Shown: positions 1 through 7,545, counted from the first letter of the stretch. The stretch is DNA of 64,000 nucleotides from Trachythela sp. YZ-2020 (GCA_016169945.1 JADLSH010000155.1:3107501-3171500); one strand, 5' to 3'. Numbers and translations are program-made. The notes: generated from the sequence alone by a model not told the origin.

Positions 1-240
1 TGGGAGGAAAACTTAACAAGTACCAGTAGTAAAAACCCGGATACAAAAAGAACTATTAAGAAATATGGTGCTGTTTACAACAAGTGTAACAAGACCTATA
101 ACTTTTACAGGTGTAATGTATGGTGCGACATTAAAGGAAAGTACATTAGTCCTTTTAACAATGCTGTTAAACAAAAGTTTACCGAGAATTTTAAAGAGTA
201 TGTTTATGGTCGAGGTGTAAATATGGTACCCTGGGAATAA
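1..240 (+). CDS. 3' end of an unknown gene cut by the window edge
   Basis: Frame 1 is open from the first base to a TAA at 238-240, giving 79 residues with no start in view. The fragment is Lys/Asn/Tyr-rich and has paired cysteines (C-N-K then R-C-N-V-W-C), which could bind metal. Base composition matches the AT-rich genes that follow, so it probably belongs to the same virus-like element. I do not recognise a family. Confidence 0.5.
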   Translation, partial: WEENLTSTSSKNPDTKRTIKKYGAVYNKCNKTYNFYRCNVWCDIKGKYISPFNNAVKQKFTENFKEYVYGRGVNMVPWE

Positions 241-254
241 ATGTTTAATCCAGT

Positions 255-350
255 GTGTGCGAGAGTAAAAAATTATTACACAAGGTCTTTTTTTAAATTA
301 TTACACAAGGATTACACAAGGTCTTTTTAAAATTATTACACAACAAGTTA
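255..350. repeat. TTACACAA-type direct repeats
   Basis: Four copies of TTACACAA (three as ATTACACAAGG, one as ATTACACAAC), two followed by a T-rich TCTTTTT tract, occur between the partial gene and the next plus-strand gene. The same core recurs as a tidy array at 4531-4608 and as TTGCACAAGG at 4762-4858. This suggests a binding site or origin iteron for a protein of the element. Confidence 0.6.
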
Positions 351-360
351 TGTTATGTTA

Positions 361-525
361 TTACATACACACACACATATACACACATACACACACACAC
401 ACCGAGGCATTTGTAACCTAATAAGGATTACAAATGGTAACAAAAGGTTTGTTTTACATCCAAACACACATACACACATGGTACACACAAGCACACACAC
501 AATACACACAATACACACACATAAA
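361..525. repeat. CA-rich microsatellite tracts
   Basis: Two runs of CA dinucleotides (about 361-402 and 468-521) flank a palindrome at 409-435. They can be translated as His-Thr repeats, but this is an artefact of the dinucleotide repeat rather than a protein domain. Confidence 0.85.
409..435. promoter_or_regulatory. ATTTGTAACC palindrome, copy 1
   Basis: Inverted arms ATTTGTAACC and GGATTACAAAT (one extra A in the right arm) are separated by about 6 bases. It lies upstream of the SAP-like gene at 529. It is one of four related palindromes beside plus-strand genes of this element. Confidence 0.55.
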
Positions 526-528
526 GTA

Positions 529-1005
529 ATGGATACATTAATGCGAAAATCTGTATTAGAGTTGCGGAGTATTGGGAAAAGTCTTGGGTTTACAAATACA
601 AGGAGTTATGGGAAACATAACAAAGAGGACTTAGCAAGAAGAATACATGGACAAGTTAAAAAGGAGGATCCAACAGATCCAACCAATAGTATTGTTCCAT
701 CCAATAGTAATGTTATCTCCTTAATGGAAAAGGAGATAACTTTGCTACGAGAAGCAGTAAAATCCTTAAAGCAGGACATAGTGGAACTACGAGACACCCT
801 AATGGAAATTAAAAAAAGTAAACCATTGGAAATCCAAGAGTTAAAAGAGGTGTTTGGAACACATAAAAAACAGGTTCAAAACCAATGGGATGTATTACAT
901 GTGGCCGTTATAAATAATTTAGAGACTTTACAGACAATGGAGGAAGAAAAAGAAGAGAAGGAACTAAACAAGGCGATAAAAAAGAAGCAGGAGGGTTGGT
1001 GGTAA
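529..1005 (+). CDS. SAP/HeH-like DNA-binding protein with coiled coil
   Basis: From the ATG at 529 the product has 158 residues. Residues about 5-35 (LELRSIGKSLGF, then KHNKEDLARRI) have the pattern of a SAP/HeH-type helix-extension-helix module, which usually binds DNA. Residues about 65-100 form heptad-like helices (LREAVKSLKQDIVELRDTL) and the end is very Lys/Glu-rich, ending GWW. The frame is open upstream to 355, but that stretch only translates a CA repeat, so I chose the internal start. It is a plus-strand gene preceded by the ATTTGTAACC palindrome. A regulatory or chromatin role is inferred. Confidence 0.6.
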   Translation: MDTLMRKSVLELRSIGKSLGFTNTRSYGKHNKEDLARRIHGQVKKEDPTDPTNSIVPSNSNVISLMEKEITLLREAVKSLKQDIVELRDTLMEIKKSKPLEIQELKEVFGTHKKQVQNQWDVLHVAVINNLETLQTMEEEKEEKELNKAIKKKQEGWW

Positions 1006-1019
1006 GGTATGTTAAGTAA

Positions 1020-1124
1020 ATGGATTCTTATATTATCGGTTGTCTTTTAAAACTTATAACTAATCCTGGGTTACTTACACTTGGATGGTTTTTGTTTGCT
1101 TGTTATTCTATAAGACACTCCTAA
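1020..1124 (+). CDS. Possible 34-residue hydrophobic peptide
   Basis: A short open frame begins ATG GAT TCT 15 bases after the preceding gene. Residues about 5-31 are mostly hydrophobic and could form one membrane helix (GLLTLGWFLFACYS). Only length, position and hydrophobicity support it, so it may be chance. Confidence 0.22.
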   Translation: MDSYIIGCLLKLITNPGLLTLGWFLFACYSIRHS

Positions 1125-1156
1125 GTTATACCTTGGAACTTAGAGAGAGAGTTGTA

Positions 1157-1183
1157 ATTATTAAACTTGTAAAGTTTAATAAT
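1157..1183. terminator. Perfect 12-bp palindrome between convergent genes
   Basis: Arms ATTATTAAACTT and AAGTTTAATAAT are separated by three bases. It lies between the ends of plus-strand genes (1005/1124) and the minus-strand gene ending at 1203, the position of a bidirectional terminator or 3'-end-forming structure. Confidence 0.45.
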
Positions 1184-1202
1184 GGTTTTGGAAAAATATG
1201 CC

Positions 1203-1388
1203 TTAATCCTCCTCTGGATAATGGCAAACAGTATATGTAGGGTCCAACTCGTATTTATAATCCGGATCCATAGCAAGGCGTTCCTCTATTAGTTCCTCCT
1301 CCGTAAAACCACGAATTTGTACATTCTCGACTAATATACCATTTACCCAACGTAAAAATCTTGGTTTAGTTTGTTTTATGCTATGCAT
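1203..1388 (-). CDS. Small acidic protein, unknown function
   Basis: A 61-residue frame starting at ATG 1388. AAATAAAT directly precedes the start, the same signature found before the other minus-strand genes of this element, which supports it as real. The middle is acidic (FTEEELIEERLAMDPDY). No membrane segment or known motif was recognised. Confidence 0.45.
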   Translation of the reverse strand: MHSIKQTKPRFLRWVNGILVENVQIRGFTEEELIEERLAMDPDYKYELDPTYTVCHYPEED

Positions 1389-1446
1389 ATTTATTTAACT
1401 TTTTTTTACCCACAAGGTAAGAAGATTTGATTTGTATAATGGTTCC

Positions 1447-1716
1447 CTATTGGTAATGTCGTTTGTCTCCACAGTGTTTTCCTGGAACACATGCACAGTC
1501 GAACTCCTCCATAATTCTGTTTCCAAGACATATGTTTCTAAGTTCTTTCACATTCCCATTGTTTTTAAGTTTTAACAACTTTTTGTACTTGTTTGGAAGA
1601 GGTATGTCGTCCTGTGTTTTTGGTTTACATTGTTCTAAAACAAGTTGTTGGAGTGTTTTTGGCTCCATAGTTCTTACTTTTAATTTTGGAGGTATAAATG
1701 CCGATCTAACATCCAT
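1447..1716 (-). CDS. Small Cys-containing protein, unknown function
   Basis: From ATG 1716 the product has 89 residues and a Cys/His-rich tail (FDCACVPGKHCGDKRH) that could bind a metal. The frame extends upstream to 1839 but overlaps the preceding gene; starting at 1716 limits the overlap to about 37 bases. It follows the long minus-strand frame ending at 1680 and may be translationally linked to it. Unlike its neighbours it has no AATAAA before the start. Confidence 0.4.
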   Translation of the reverse strand: MDVRSAFIPPKLKVRTMEPKTLQQLVLEQCKPKTQDDIPLPNKYKKLLKLKNNGNVKELRNICLGNRIMEEFDCACVPGKHCGDKRHYQ

Positions 1717-3059
1717 AGTATTTTCCTTTTTAAATGTCTCATTTCGCACAAGACTTTGTAAACAGCATCCTTTTTGTGGTACTTTGCAATTGTACCATCC
1801 CCACACAAAACAGCTATTATTTTTGTTTCCGGAACCCAAATTTTATCTATTACACCACCATTAATACTATCGTTGTATATTATAGGGAGTTTGTCTAATG
1901 GTAGCAGGTGCCACCACTCCTGGTCTTGGACAACAGTAACATTTCTGTATTTTTTTCTAGTTACCTTATTTGTTTGTATCTTACCAAGTCGTATGGAACA
2001 ACCAGTAAAAAGTTCTTTTGTTTTACTCTCTAAGTCCTTGCCAGCATGGTAATGTGTGTTACCCACAACTAAAATTAGATTGTCTTTGTTATGTCTTCTA
2101 ATTGTGTAAAGTCCAGTTGGTGTAATAATTTTATGTGTTGGAAATTCTAGTAGGCTTTCCAACTCCTTAAACATTACGCGATGGTCCTCCGGGAGTGTTG
2201 GTAGCGTTTGTGGTTCCAAAAGGGTTGTGTTTGTTGGTACCTCCAAGGGGGTTGTGTTTGTGTTTGTTGGTACCTCCAAGGGGGTTGTGTTTGTTGGTTC
2301 TTCTTCTTCCACCTCCCCCAAGTCCACTGTGTGGAAACTAACAATGGCAAAATTGTTTCTATTAAATGTTCCACTTCCAGTCTTACAAACATAAAATCTA
2401 GTAGGGTATGTTATTAATTCAAACTCTATACCAACCGCACGATATTCCTTTGGGATAAAATTATCAAGCTTTTTACTTATACTAGTATTGCTGTTATATT
2501 TTTGGCCATTACACAGAAAAAGAATATCGTAATGACCACCAAAGTTGGACTGACACTTTTTGGTTGCAAGAATTCTAAGTGTTTTACCTAGGGGTAGTTG
2601 CATTAAAGGTAGGGCTCTCCCAGACTTTTTTGCTTGTAAGAGTTGTCTCGCCGCCTCGCTTAGTTTGCTCTCCTCTAAACTAATTTTCTCCTGCTTCTCG
2701 CGTCTTTGTTTTGCAACCTCCTGTATTTTTTGGAATGTATGTTGTAAGGACTGTTCCATAAGTTCTGCCTGTGTTAATACCTTGGTTTTATAAAAAACTT
2801 CTGGAATTAGATCTTTTCGTACAACCTCCCGGGAGAATAATGTTTGGAACAACCAAGGAGATTTAGAGTTTTTGTTGGCAGCTCGCTCCGAAACCATGGG
2901 AGTACATGTTGGCGTTGGTAACATTCCAGAGTTTTCCATTGCAAGCGGATGTAAATTTTTACTGGATGTAAACAAACTTCGACCATCCACAACGCGCGTT
3001 TGGTCTTGTGTTTCCTTTGTTGCCGGTACTTTCTTAAAACTAAAAAATATAACATCCAT
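1680..3059 (-). CDS. C-terminal half of the Rep-like gene (second frame)
   Basis: This 459-residue frame stays open upstream past its first ATG into the region where the Rep-like frame (3215-4399) ends, so the two are probably one gene read in two frames. Visible parts: a coiled-coil Lys/Glu region at about residues 97-145; a Cys-containing domain at about 160-245; a Thr/Pro/Glu linker with three near-copies of TNTTPLEVP at about 256-283; and a C-terminal domain containing N-T-H-Y-H at about 334-338. No helicase Walker motif is visible. Function unknown. It may also be a separate protein. Confidence 0.5.
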   Translation of the reverse strand: MDVIFFSFKKVPATKETQDQTRVVDGRSLFTSSKNLHPLAMENSGMLPTPTCTPMVSERAANKNSKSPWLFQTLFSREVVRKDLIPEVFYKTKVLTQAELMEQSLQHTFQKIQEVAKQRREKQEKISLEESKLSEAARQLLQAKKSGRALPLMQLPLGKTLRILATKKCQSNFGGHYDILFLCNGQKYNSNTSISKKLDNFIPKEYRAVGIEFELITYPTRFYVCKTGSGTFNRNNFAIVSFHTVDLGEVEEEEPTNTTPLEVPTNTNTTPLEVPTNTTLLEPQTLPTLPEDHRVMFKELESLLEFPTHKIITPTGLYTIRRHNKDNLILVVGNTHYHAGKDLESKTKELFTGCSIRLGKIQTNKVTRKKYRNVTVVQDQEWWHLLPLDKLPIIYNDSINGGVIDKIWVPETKIIAVLCGDGTIAKYHKKDAVYKVLCEMRHLKRKILWMLDRHLYLQN

Positions 3060-3214
3060 ACAAATGTTAAAAAGTTTTGTATTAAGGATCGGTGTTATTA
3101 CATAGTCGAAGCTTACAATGTCTATTGGTAGCGTTTGGGATAGACTAAGGGAACCATATATCCACTCTGTGTTTTCCGATACTTTGGGACGTGGGGTCCC
3201 AGAGGTTTTTGTTG

Positions 3215-4399
3215 TTATCTCGTTGTGGTTGTAACCAAGAATACCTGTGTTTTTGGAACTTCGTGTACAATGTAAGTATGTTTAAAAACCTCTGTAAGAG
3301 CGTGCCACTTAGCTTCATGGGGTGTGGAGTAAATAAATTCATCTGGGAAAAGCTTGTACATGGACTCCACAAAGTTTTTAAATTCCTCTATAATATCCAT
3401 GGATATGTTTTCCTCGCAGTATAAGGTAGCTTCCAAACGGGTAAGACCTCTAAGTTTACTTACATCCCTTGCATGTGCGAGATGTGTATCGGTTTGTGTA
3501 ATCCAGTTCTTCCAGTGCGTGCCAACTGCCTGTTTTACGGACTTGGATTCCAACATTTGTCTAAACTTATCGTAAATTTTAGGTCTTATTGTTAACCCTC
3601 CAAGATTTGTAATCCAGGACATACAACCTCGTCCTACATATTTGTCGTTATCTAAAATAGTCCCAGACTCGGATTCCCCCTCCTCGGAGTGTTGTAAACG
3701 AAAACCATACCTACTAGTTAGAAGGTCCACAATCTCTGTTTTGTCGAAACTACCTGCATAATCTATTGTAAAATCGACATCCACAAGTATTATGGAGTCT
3801 CGTTCTCGTGCCTCCTTATTACACAGGGCTTGTGTAACATTTTCGATGGGTATGTTAGGAAGGGCAACCTTAAAAATAAGATCCATCGAGACTAAATCCT
3901 CCAACCCAGGTTGTTCGATATCCTCCGATCCATAATGTTTTTTCTCCCTTAAAATTTTAATGTCGTTAGTATGTAGACCAACACCAGCTGCCCATACACG
4001 AATCTTTTTGTTTGCGTTACTAATATGGTTTAATTTTCGCTTGTCGTTAATCTCATACTTGTTTTCCTTCTCTTTGTAATCCACAATCTCCTCGGCCGGT
4101 ATGTTAACCTTTACAAGGAGATTATCGCAAAATATACCACCAATTTGTTGTAGCCCGATGTTATCCTTTTTACCATACTTGTTATAGTTTACCTCCCCAC
4201 ACAGATTTTGTGCGTTAACTTTAACAAACTCCTTTTGGATGTTGTTTTTAAAATAATCTGCATCTCTTTTGGAAAGATTTTTGTATACAACTTGTTGTTT
4301 TACAGAGTTCTCGTTGTTTTGGATTTCCGCTAGGCTTTTTGCCATTTGGACTTTTAAACTTTGTGTAGGGTTTTCGTCCCCATAGGTAATGTTTAACAT
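3215..4399 (-). CDS. Candidate rolling-circle Rep, G2P-like
   Basis: A 394-residue frame starting at ATG 4399. Three spaced motifs resemble the layout of filamentous-phage gene II/replication-protein II-X families: LVDVDFTIDY (about 205-214), KIYDKFRQMLE (about 274-284) and RGLTRLEATLY (about 317-327, compare the family's R-x-E-A signature). If correct, it would nick an origin and start rolling-circle or strand-displacement replication. It faces the BRO gene across a repeat-packed region, a natural origin. The frame stops at 3215 while a -1 frame continues the gene, by decay, error or frameshifting. The assignment rests on motif spacing only. Confidence 0.42.
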   Translation of the reverse strand: MLNITYGDENPTQSLKVQMAKSLAEIQNNENSVKQQVVYKNLSKRDADYFKNNIQKEFVKVNAQNLCGEVNYNKYGKKDNIGLQQIGGIFCDNLLVKVNIPAEEIVDYKEKENKYEINDKRKLNHISNANKKIRVWAAGVGLHTNDIKILREKKHYGSEDIEQPGLEDLVSMDLIFKVALPNIPIENVTQALCNKEARERDSIILVDVDFTIDYAGSFDKTEIVDLLTSRYGFRLQHSEEGESESGTILDNDKYVGRGCMSWITNLGGLTIRPKIYDKFRQMLESKSVKQAVGTHWKNWITQTDTHLAHARDVSKLRGLTRLEATLYCEENISMDIIEEFKNFVESMYKLFPDEFIYSTPHEAKWHALTEVFKHTYIVHEVPKTQVFLVTTTTR

Positions 4400-4493
4400 C
4401 TTCCTTTATTACAGTGTTTTGGAAGTGTTAAAAATAGATTCTACTAGTATGCAAAATTATAAATAATAATGTTTTGTACTCTAGGATGTCTGT

Positions 4494-4521
4494 GTGTATG
4501 TGTGTATGTGTGTGTGTGTGT
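4494..4521. repeat. TG microsatellite
   Basis: A TGTG/TATG run directly precedes the 13-bp array in the divergent intergenic region. Several frames cross it, but they are low-complexity artefacts. Confidence 0.8.
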
Positions 4522-4530
4522 GCTATCCAA

Positions 4531-4608
4531 CATTATTACACAACATTATTACACAACATTATTACACAACATTATTACACAACATTATTACACAACATTA
4601 TTACACAA
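4531..4608. repeat. 13-bp tandem array, 6 copies (iteron-like)
   Basis: CATTATTACACAA is repeated six times with exact 13-bp spacing. It sits between the divergently transcribed Rep-like (start 4399, minus) and BRO (start 5110, plus) genes. The motif recurs at 255-350. Regular spacing and placement next to a putative Rep are typical of origin iterons, though they could also be transcription-factor sites. Confidence 0.8.
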
Positions 4609-4610
4609 CA

Positions 4611-4676
4611 GCTGGAAATACTCGCCTTGCTGGTCTACAAATACCCTCCAAGGTGCTGGAAATACTCGCCTTGTAA
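4611..4676. repeat. Duplicated 19-bp GCTGGAAATACTCGCCTTG
   Basis: Two exact copies of the 19-mer lie about 44 bases apart, directly after the 13-bp array and within the same noncoding region. Confidence 0.75.
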
Positions 4677-4761
4677 ACCTGGGGTGTAAAATTATTAGGT
4701 CCAACTAACTTGTTCCATATGCGGTAGTCCAAGTTTTTTAACAACCCAACATTATAGAGAG

Positions 4762-4858
4762 TATTGCACAAGGATTATTGCACAAGGATTACTCCCAAAC
4801 ATTATTGCACAAGGATTATTGCACAAGGATTATTGCACAAGGATTATTGCACAAGGAT
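4762..4858. repeat. 14-bp repeats ATTATTGCACAAGG, 6 copies in two blocks
   Basis: GCACAAGG cores at 4766, 4780, 4807, 4821, 4835 and 4849 show a 14-bp period with one break. They are related to the TTACACAAGG units at 255-350. They form a second candidate protein-binding array in the Rep-BRO intergenic region (4400-5109); the rest of that region is AT-rich with no gene seen. Confidence 0.75.
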
Positions 4859-5032
4859 GTGTTGTTTACTGCAGGTTTTAAAATGTAATGTTTTTTAAAA
4901 CCTCTTTGCATGTGTATGTTTAAATTATTAGGTACGCAAACACTACATAAATGCGGGGGTTGCGTACTAGTATGGAGGATATTTTTCTCTTTTGAGGATT
5001 AGCGCGTAAGCGTAGCGATAACAACATGTGTG

Positions 5033-5062
5033 AATTTGTAACCGCCTAATAGGTTACAAATT
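5033..5062. promoter_or_regulatory. ATTTGTAACC palindrome, copy 2
   Basis: Perfect 11-bp arms AATTTGTAACC and GGTTACAAATT are separated by 8 bases, 47 bp upstream of the BRO start. The position fits an operator or 5'-leader hairpin. Confidence 0.6.
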
Positions 5063-5109
5063 TTTAGTGAATTGTTTGAGTGTATTGTACATATTAAAAA
5101 TAGTTAGAA

Positions 5110-5808
5110 ATGGAAGTGACAAGTGTGATTAATGAAAAGTTAGGTGTAAATCTTGAGATCTTTGTACAAGATAACGAGATCTTATTTTTGGGGTCCAAAG
5201 TAGCTGAGAGTTTTGGGTACCGTGATACAGACAAGGCTATTCGAATGCATGTTGACGATGAAGATAAAATTTTATGGCGTGATGTATTTTCTTCCCCCGC
5301 CGTTTTGGCGGGGGAACCTTCCCAGGACGTTTTGTCCAGGGAACATTTATGTCGTCCAAATAGAGTTCTAATTAACGAGTCAGGATTTTACTCGCTTGCT
5401 CTCAGGTCAAAAATGCCGTTAGCAAAACAGTTCAAAAGATGGGTGACATCTGAAGTGTTACCATCTATCAGAAAAACTGGTACATATACTGACGATACAT
5501 TCTATGAAAAAATAGACAAAATGTTACCAGACTCAGATCTTCGTGAGTTACGACTTAAAAAACCCTGTACATGTGGGACACCAGATTTTGCATGTTGGTG
5601 TAAGAACGAAAGAACAACGACGCGAAAGTTGTTAGTTGAAAAAGCCGACATATTAAAAAACCCAAAATGTGTTGAAAGTGGGAAACTTGGTGGTAAAAAA
5701 GCTAGTGAGAATTATAAGCTCATGGAAAACGAGTTAGAATGTCTAAGAGTAGAAGTAGAATGTCTAAGAAATCTTGACGAGTTTATACATATGTATCATG
5801 GTACTTAA
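5110..5808 (+). CDS. bro: BRO-N domain protein
   Basis: 232 residues from ATG 5110. Residues about 15-125 follow the BRO-N/Bro-family pattern: F-x-G-S-K-V-A-E-S-F-G-Y, then D-K-A-I-R-x-H-V, an INESGFYSLALRS strand-helix unit, and FKRWVTSEVLPSIRKTG. This family of DNA-binding proteins is common in large DNA viruses and phages. Residues 145-165 add a Cys-rich patch (CTCGTPDFACWCKN) and the tail is a Glu-rich coiled coil. A GC-rich stretch encoding about FSSPAVLAGEPSQDVLSREHL interrupts the domain and forms two hairpins. It is the first plus-strand gene to the right of the putative origin; a regulatory role is inferred. Confidence 0.85.
   Translation: MEVTSVINEKLGVNLEIFVQDNEILFLGSKVAESFGYRDTDKAIRMHVDDEDKILWRDVFSSPAVLAGEPSQDVLSREHLCRPNRVLINESGFYSLALRSKMPLAKQFKRWVTSEVLPSIRKTGTYTDDTFYEKIDKMLPDSDLRELRLKKPCTCGTPDFACWCKNERTTTRKLLVEKADILKNPKCVESGKLGGKKASENYKLMENELECLRVEVECLRNLDEFIHMYHGT
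5292..5343. repeat. Twin hairpins inside the BRO coding sequence
   Basis: Hairpin 1 is 5292-5301 / 5307-5316 (TTCCCCCGCC stem). Hairpin 2 is 5319-5328 / 5334-5343 (TTCCCAGGAC stem, one mismatch). Both have 10-bp stems, a GTTTT loop and TTCCC...GGGAA ends. They are far more GC-rich than the gene around them and look inserted, while keeping the frame. Confidence 0.85.
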
Positions 5809-5834
5809 AATCAAGACCCTTCCCCGTTAATCTA

Positions 5835-5861
5835 AATTTGTACCCTTATAGGTTACAAATT
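5835..5861. promoter_or_regulatory. ATTTGTAACC palindrome, copy 3
   Basis: Arms AATTTGTACCC and GGTTACAAATT (one mismatch), 5-base spacer, six bases before the start of the Cys-rich gene at 5867. The spacing suits an operator or a leader hairpin. Confidence 0.55.
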
Positions 5862-5866
5862 AATAA

Positions 5867-6403
5867 ATGGAAACCATAAGCAAAGTTGTGATAAGTCTTG
5901 ACAAAGTCATTCAAACCATCAAAGACTTACCAGCCACCAAGCCACCAAAACTTAGATCAGACGATGAAATATCACTAGTTGACGCGCCCCCGACTATCGC
6001 TAGCGACGAAGTAAGAAGTGAGCGTAGCGTGTGTTCATGTGACAGTGACACTGAAGTTTGTTCAAGATGTGAAAGTGACTGTGACAGGTGCCCGACATGT
6101 AGTGAAGATGACACTGATAGCGACAGCGACAGTGACTGTGACTGTGACAGGTGCCCAACATGTAGCGAAGATGACAGTGAAGTGTGTCCAAAGTGTGAAA
6201 AACCTTTTGAAGACCTTGACGATGACACTTATAAGTGCTCAAAGTGTGAAAAATGTTATGTATGTTGCGAGTGTGGTGTGTCAAAAAGTGTCGGTTATGG
6301 TTATGATTATGACAGCGACACAACAAGTTGTATAGCGTGTGAAAGCTTGAGTCATTGTATGTGTTTCGATAACTTTGACGACGCCTGTGATGATGTAGAG
6401 TAA
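5867..6403 (+). CDS. Acidic Cys-rich zinc-ribbon-like protein
   Basis: 178 residues. After a 45-residue helical N-terminus come repeated C-x2-C units (CSRC, CDRCPTC twice, CPKC, CSKCEKCYVCCECG, then CIAC) separated by Asp/Ser/Glu-rich linkers. The duplicated DRCPTCSEDD unit shows internal repetition. Such clusters usually bind zinc; the acidic linkers suggest interaction with a basic partner. It follows BRO by 58 bp on the same strand and is probably co-expressed. No specific family recognised. Confidence 0.6.
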   Translation: METISKVVISLDKVIQTIKDLPATKPPKLRSDDEISLVDAPPTIASDEVRSERSVCSCDSDTEVCSRCESDCDRCPTCSEDDTDSDSDSDCDCDRCPTCSEDDSEVCPKCEKPFEDLDDDTYKCSKCEKCYVCCECGVSKSVGYGYDYDSDTTSCIACESLSHCMCFDNFDDACDDVE

Positions 6404-6418
6404 GCGAAGCGAGTGAAT

Positions 6419-6444
6419 ATTTGTAACCCAACAAGGTTACAAAT
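6419..6444. terminator. ATTTGTAACC palindrome, copy 4, between convergent genes
   Basis: Perfect arms ATTTGTAACC and GGTTACAAAT with a 6-base spacer, lying between the plus-strand gene ending at 6403 and the minus-strand gene ending at 6453. Here it may act as a 3'-end signal, while the other copies lie upstream of genes. Confidence 0.55.
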
Positions 6445-6452
6445 TTTTAATT

Positions 6453-6926
6453 CTATATGGTGTCAGGTGGTACTTCTTCGCCGCTAGGTTGTTTAAACTC
6501 AGGTTCTGTTACTTCAGTTACTAAGACAACATGGTTGTAACACAAAGTACCTATCGAGACGGTGGCCAGTAAGTACTTACTGTAATAGTCGTCTGGTGTG
6601 TAACTAGGCATTATGTCTTTAATGACAAACATGATGTTTTCGTCACCTAGTACCTTTTCTAAAAATTTTGACTTGTCGATAATTTTAAAGTAGTGGTCAC
6701 AAAAAGTGTCGGCGATAGACACAGACAACAACACAAAATTCACGGCCATCTTATGTTTACTCATGTCGTCTCTGTGTTTAATGTACTCGTCTTTTATCCT
6801 TTGTAAAACTGAAGGCGTTGCCCTTTTTTTGTTCTTTAGAAAAGCCTTAGTTTGGTTAATGTAACCATTCTCAGAGAGGCTAATTAGCTCGTCACGTAAG
6901 ACATCAATGTCATTTGGGTTTTCCAT
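6453..6926 (-). CDS. Unknown protein of the ATPase gene cluster
   Basis: 157 residues from ATG 6926, which is preceded by AATAAAATAATT. The N-terminal half is helical and charged; two moderately hydrophobic stretches (about residues 60-76 and 118-137) could be buried helices or weak membrane segments. It starts 12 bases after the ATPase stop and shares its strand, so it is likely part of the same expression unit. Family not recognised. Confidence 0.6.
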   Translation of the reverse strand: MENPNDIDVLRDELISLSENGYINQTKAFLKNKKRATPSVLQRIKDEYIKHRDDMSKHKMAVNFVLLSVSIADTFCDHYFKIIDKSKFLEKVLGDENIMFVIKDIMPSYTPDDYYSKYLLATVSIGTLCYNHVVLVTEVTEPEFKQPSGEEVPPDTI

Positions 6927-6938
6927 AATTATTTTATT

Positions 6939-7529
6939 CTACAGCGTGATATTATGTGAACGAGGGTATCTAAGGTTGATCTCTAACCGAGCATACTTGT
7001 TCTCTTTGAGAGCTTTTCTAAGTGCGTCTTGTTCTTGTTTAGGGATGTCTAAGAACTCATCTGTTATTGTTTTCCAGGCGAGAGCACTAGGTGTGTCAAA
7101 GACGACTAGTTTGGCTATGTTTTCACGGTAAGCGGGTGTGATAGCCGTTAATTTTTGGGTGATGACTATTGTACTTAGGTTGTAATGTCTGGCCGAGAAA
7201 GCTAAGTTAACAAGCTCGGATGTTCTGGTTTTAACAGACTTAGAACTTGCACAGTCGTCTAATATTATTAGTGAGTTAGTACCCTTGAATGTATCTGATA
7301 TGTATTTTAAAAATGTGTCTACTTGGTCTTGGTCACATTGTATCTTGTAAAAACCTGGTGAGTTTTTGTACTCCCAATCTTGGTAAGTCTGGTTGTACTC
7401 AAAAGTTGGGCATATTAAAAATATGTATTGGAAGTGACCGCGGTACTCGTTAACCAGCATGTTTAACAGATAGTATGTCTTACCACACTCTGTTGAACCT
7501 GTTATAAGCATGTTAAATGGTGTTTTCAT
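6939..7529 (-). CDS. A32/FtsK-HerA-type DNA packaging ATPase
   Basis: 196 residues. Walker A is GSTECGKT at residues 11-18, Walker B is LIILDD at 87-92, and a polar sensor (VITQ) follows at 123-126, the order seen in the HerA/FtsK packaging ATPases of Polintons, poxviruses and other viruses with double-jelly-roll capsids. It would pump DNA into a virion. ATG 7529 is preceded by CTAAAATAAA. It stands between the collagen-like gene (gap 16 bp) and the 6453 gene. Its sequence differs clearly from the ATPase at 23933, so the two elements are not copies of each other. Confidence 0.82.
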   Translation of the reverse strand: MKTPFNMLITGSTECGKTYYLLNMLVNEYRGHFQYIFLICPTFEYNQTYQDWEYKNSPGFYKIQCDQDQVDTFLKYISDTFKGTNSLIILDDCASSKSVKTRTSELVNLAFSARHYNLSTIVITQKLTAITPAYRENIAKLVVFDTPSALAWKTITDEFLDIPKQEQDALRKALKENKYARLEINLRYPRSHNITL

Positions 7530-7545
7530 TTTATTTTAGTTTTTA

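Noticed and set aside
355..528. His-Thr-rich N-terminal extension of the SAP-like protein
   Set aside because: It only translates CA microsatellites and a palindrome; a good ATG lies at 529.
3265..3280. Canonical -1 slippery heptamer TTTAAAC in the Rep-like gene
   Set aside because: The heptamer is present but its codon phase does not match the frame being translated.
4469..4708. Three overlapping frames through the TG tract and 13-bp array
   Set aside because: All three frames cross the same 13-bp repeat; a 13-bp unit keeps several frames open by chance.
4531..4858. CRISPR-like array
   Set aside because: Units are 13-14 bp without unique spacers, in a eukaryotic context; they are tandem iterons.
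5911..6434. Ser/Leu- and His-rich frames opposite the Cys-rich gene
   Set aside because: Shadows of the TGT/GAC codon repeats of the plus-strand gene.
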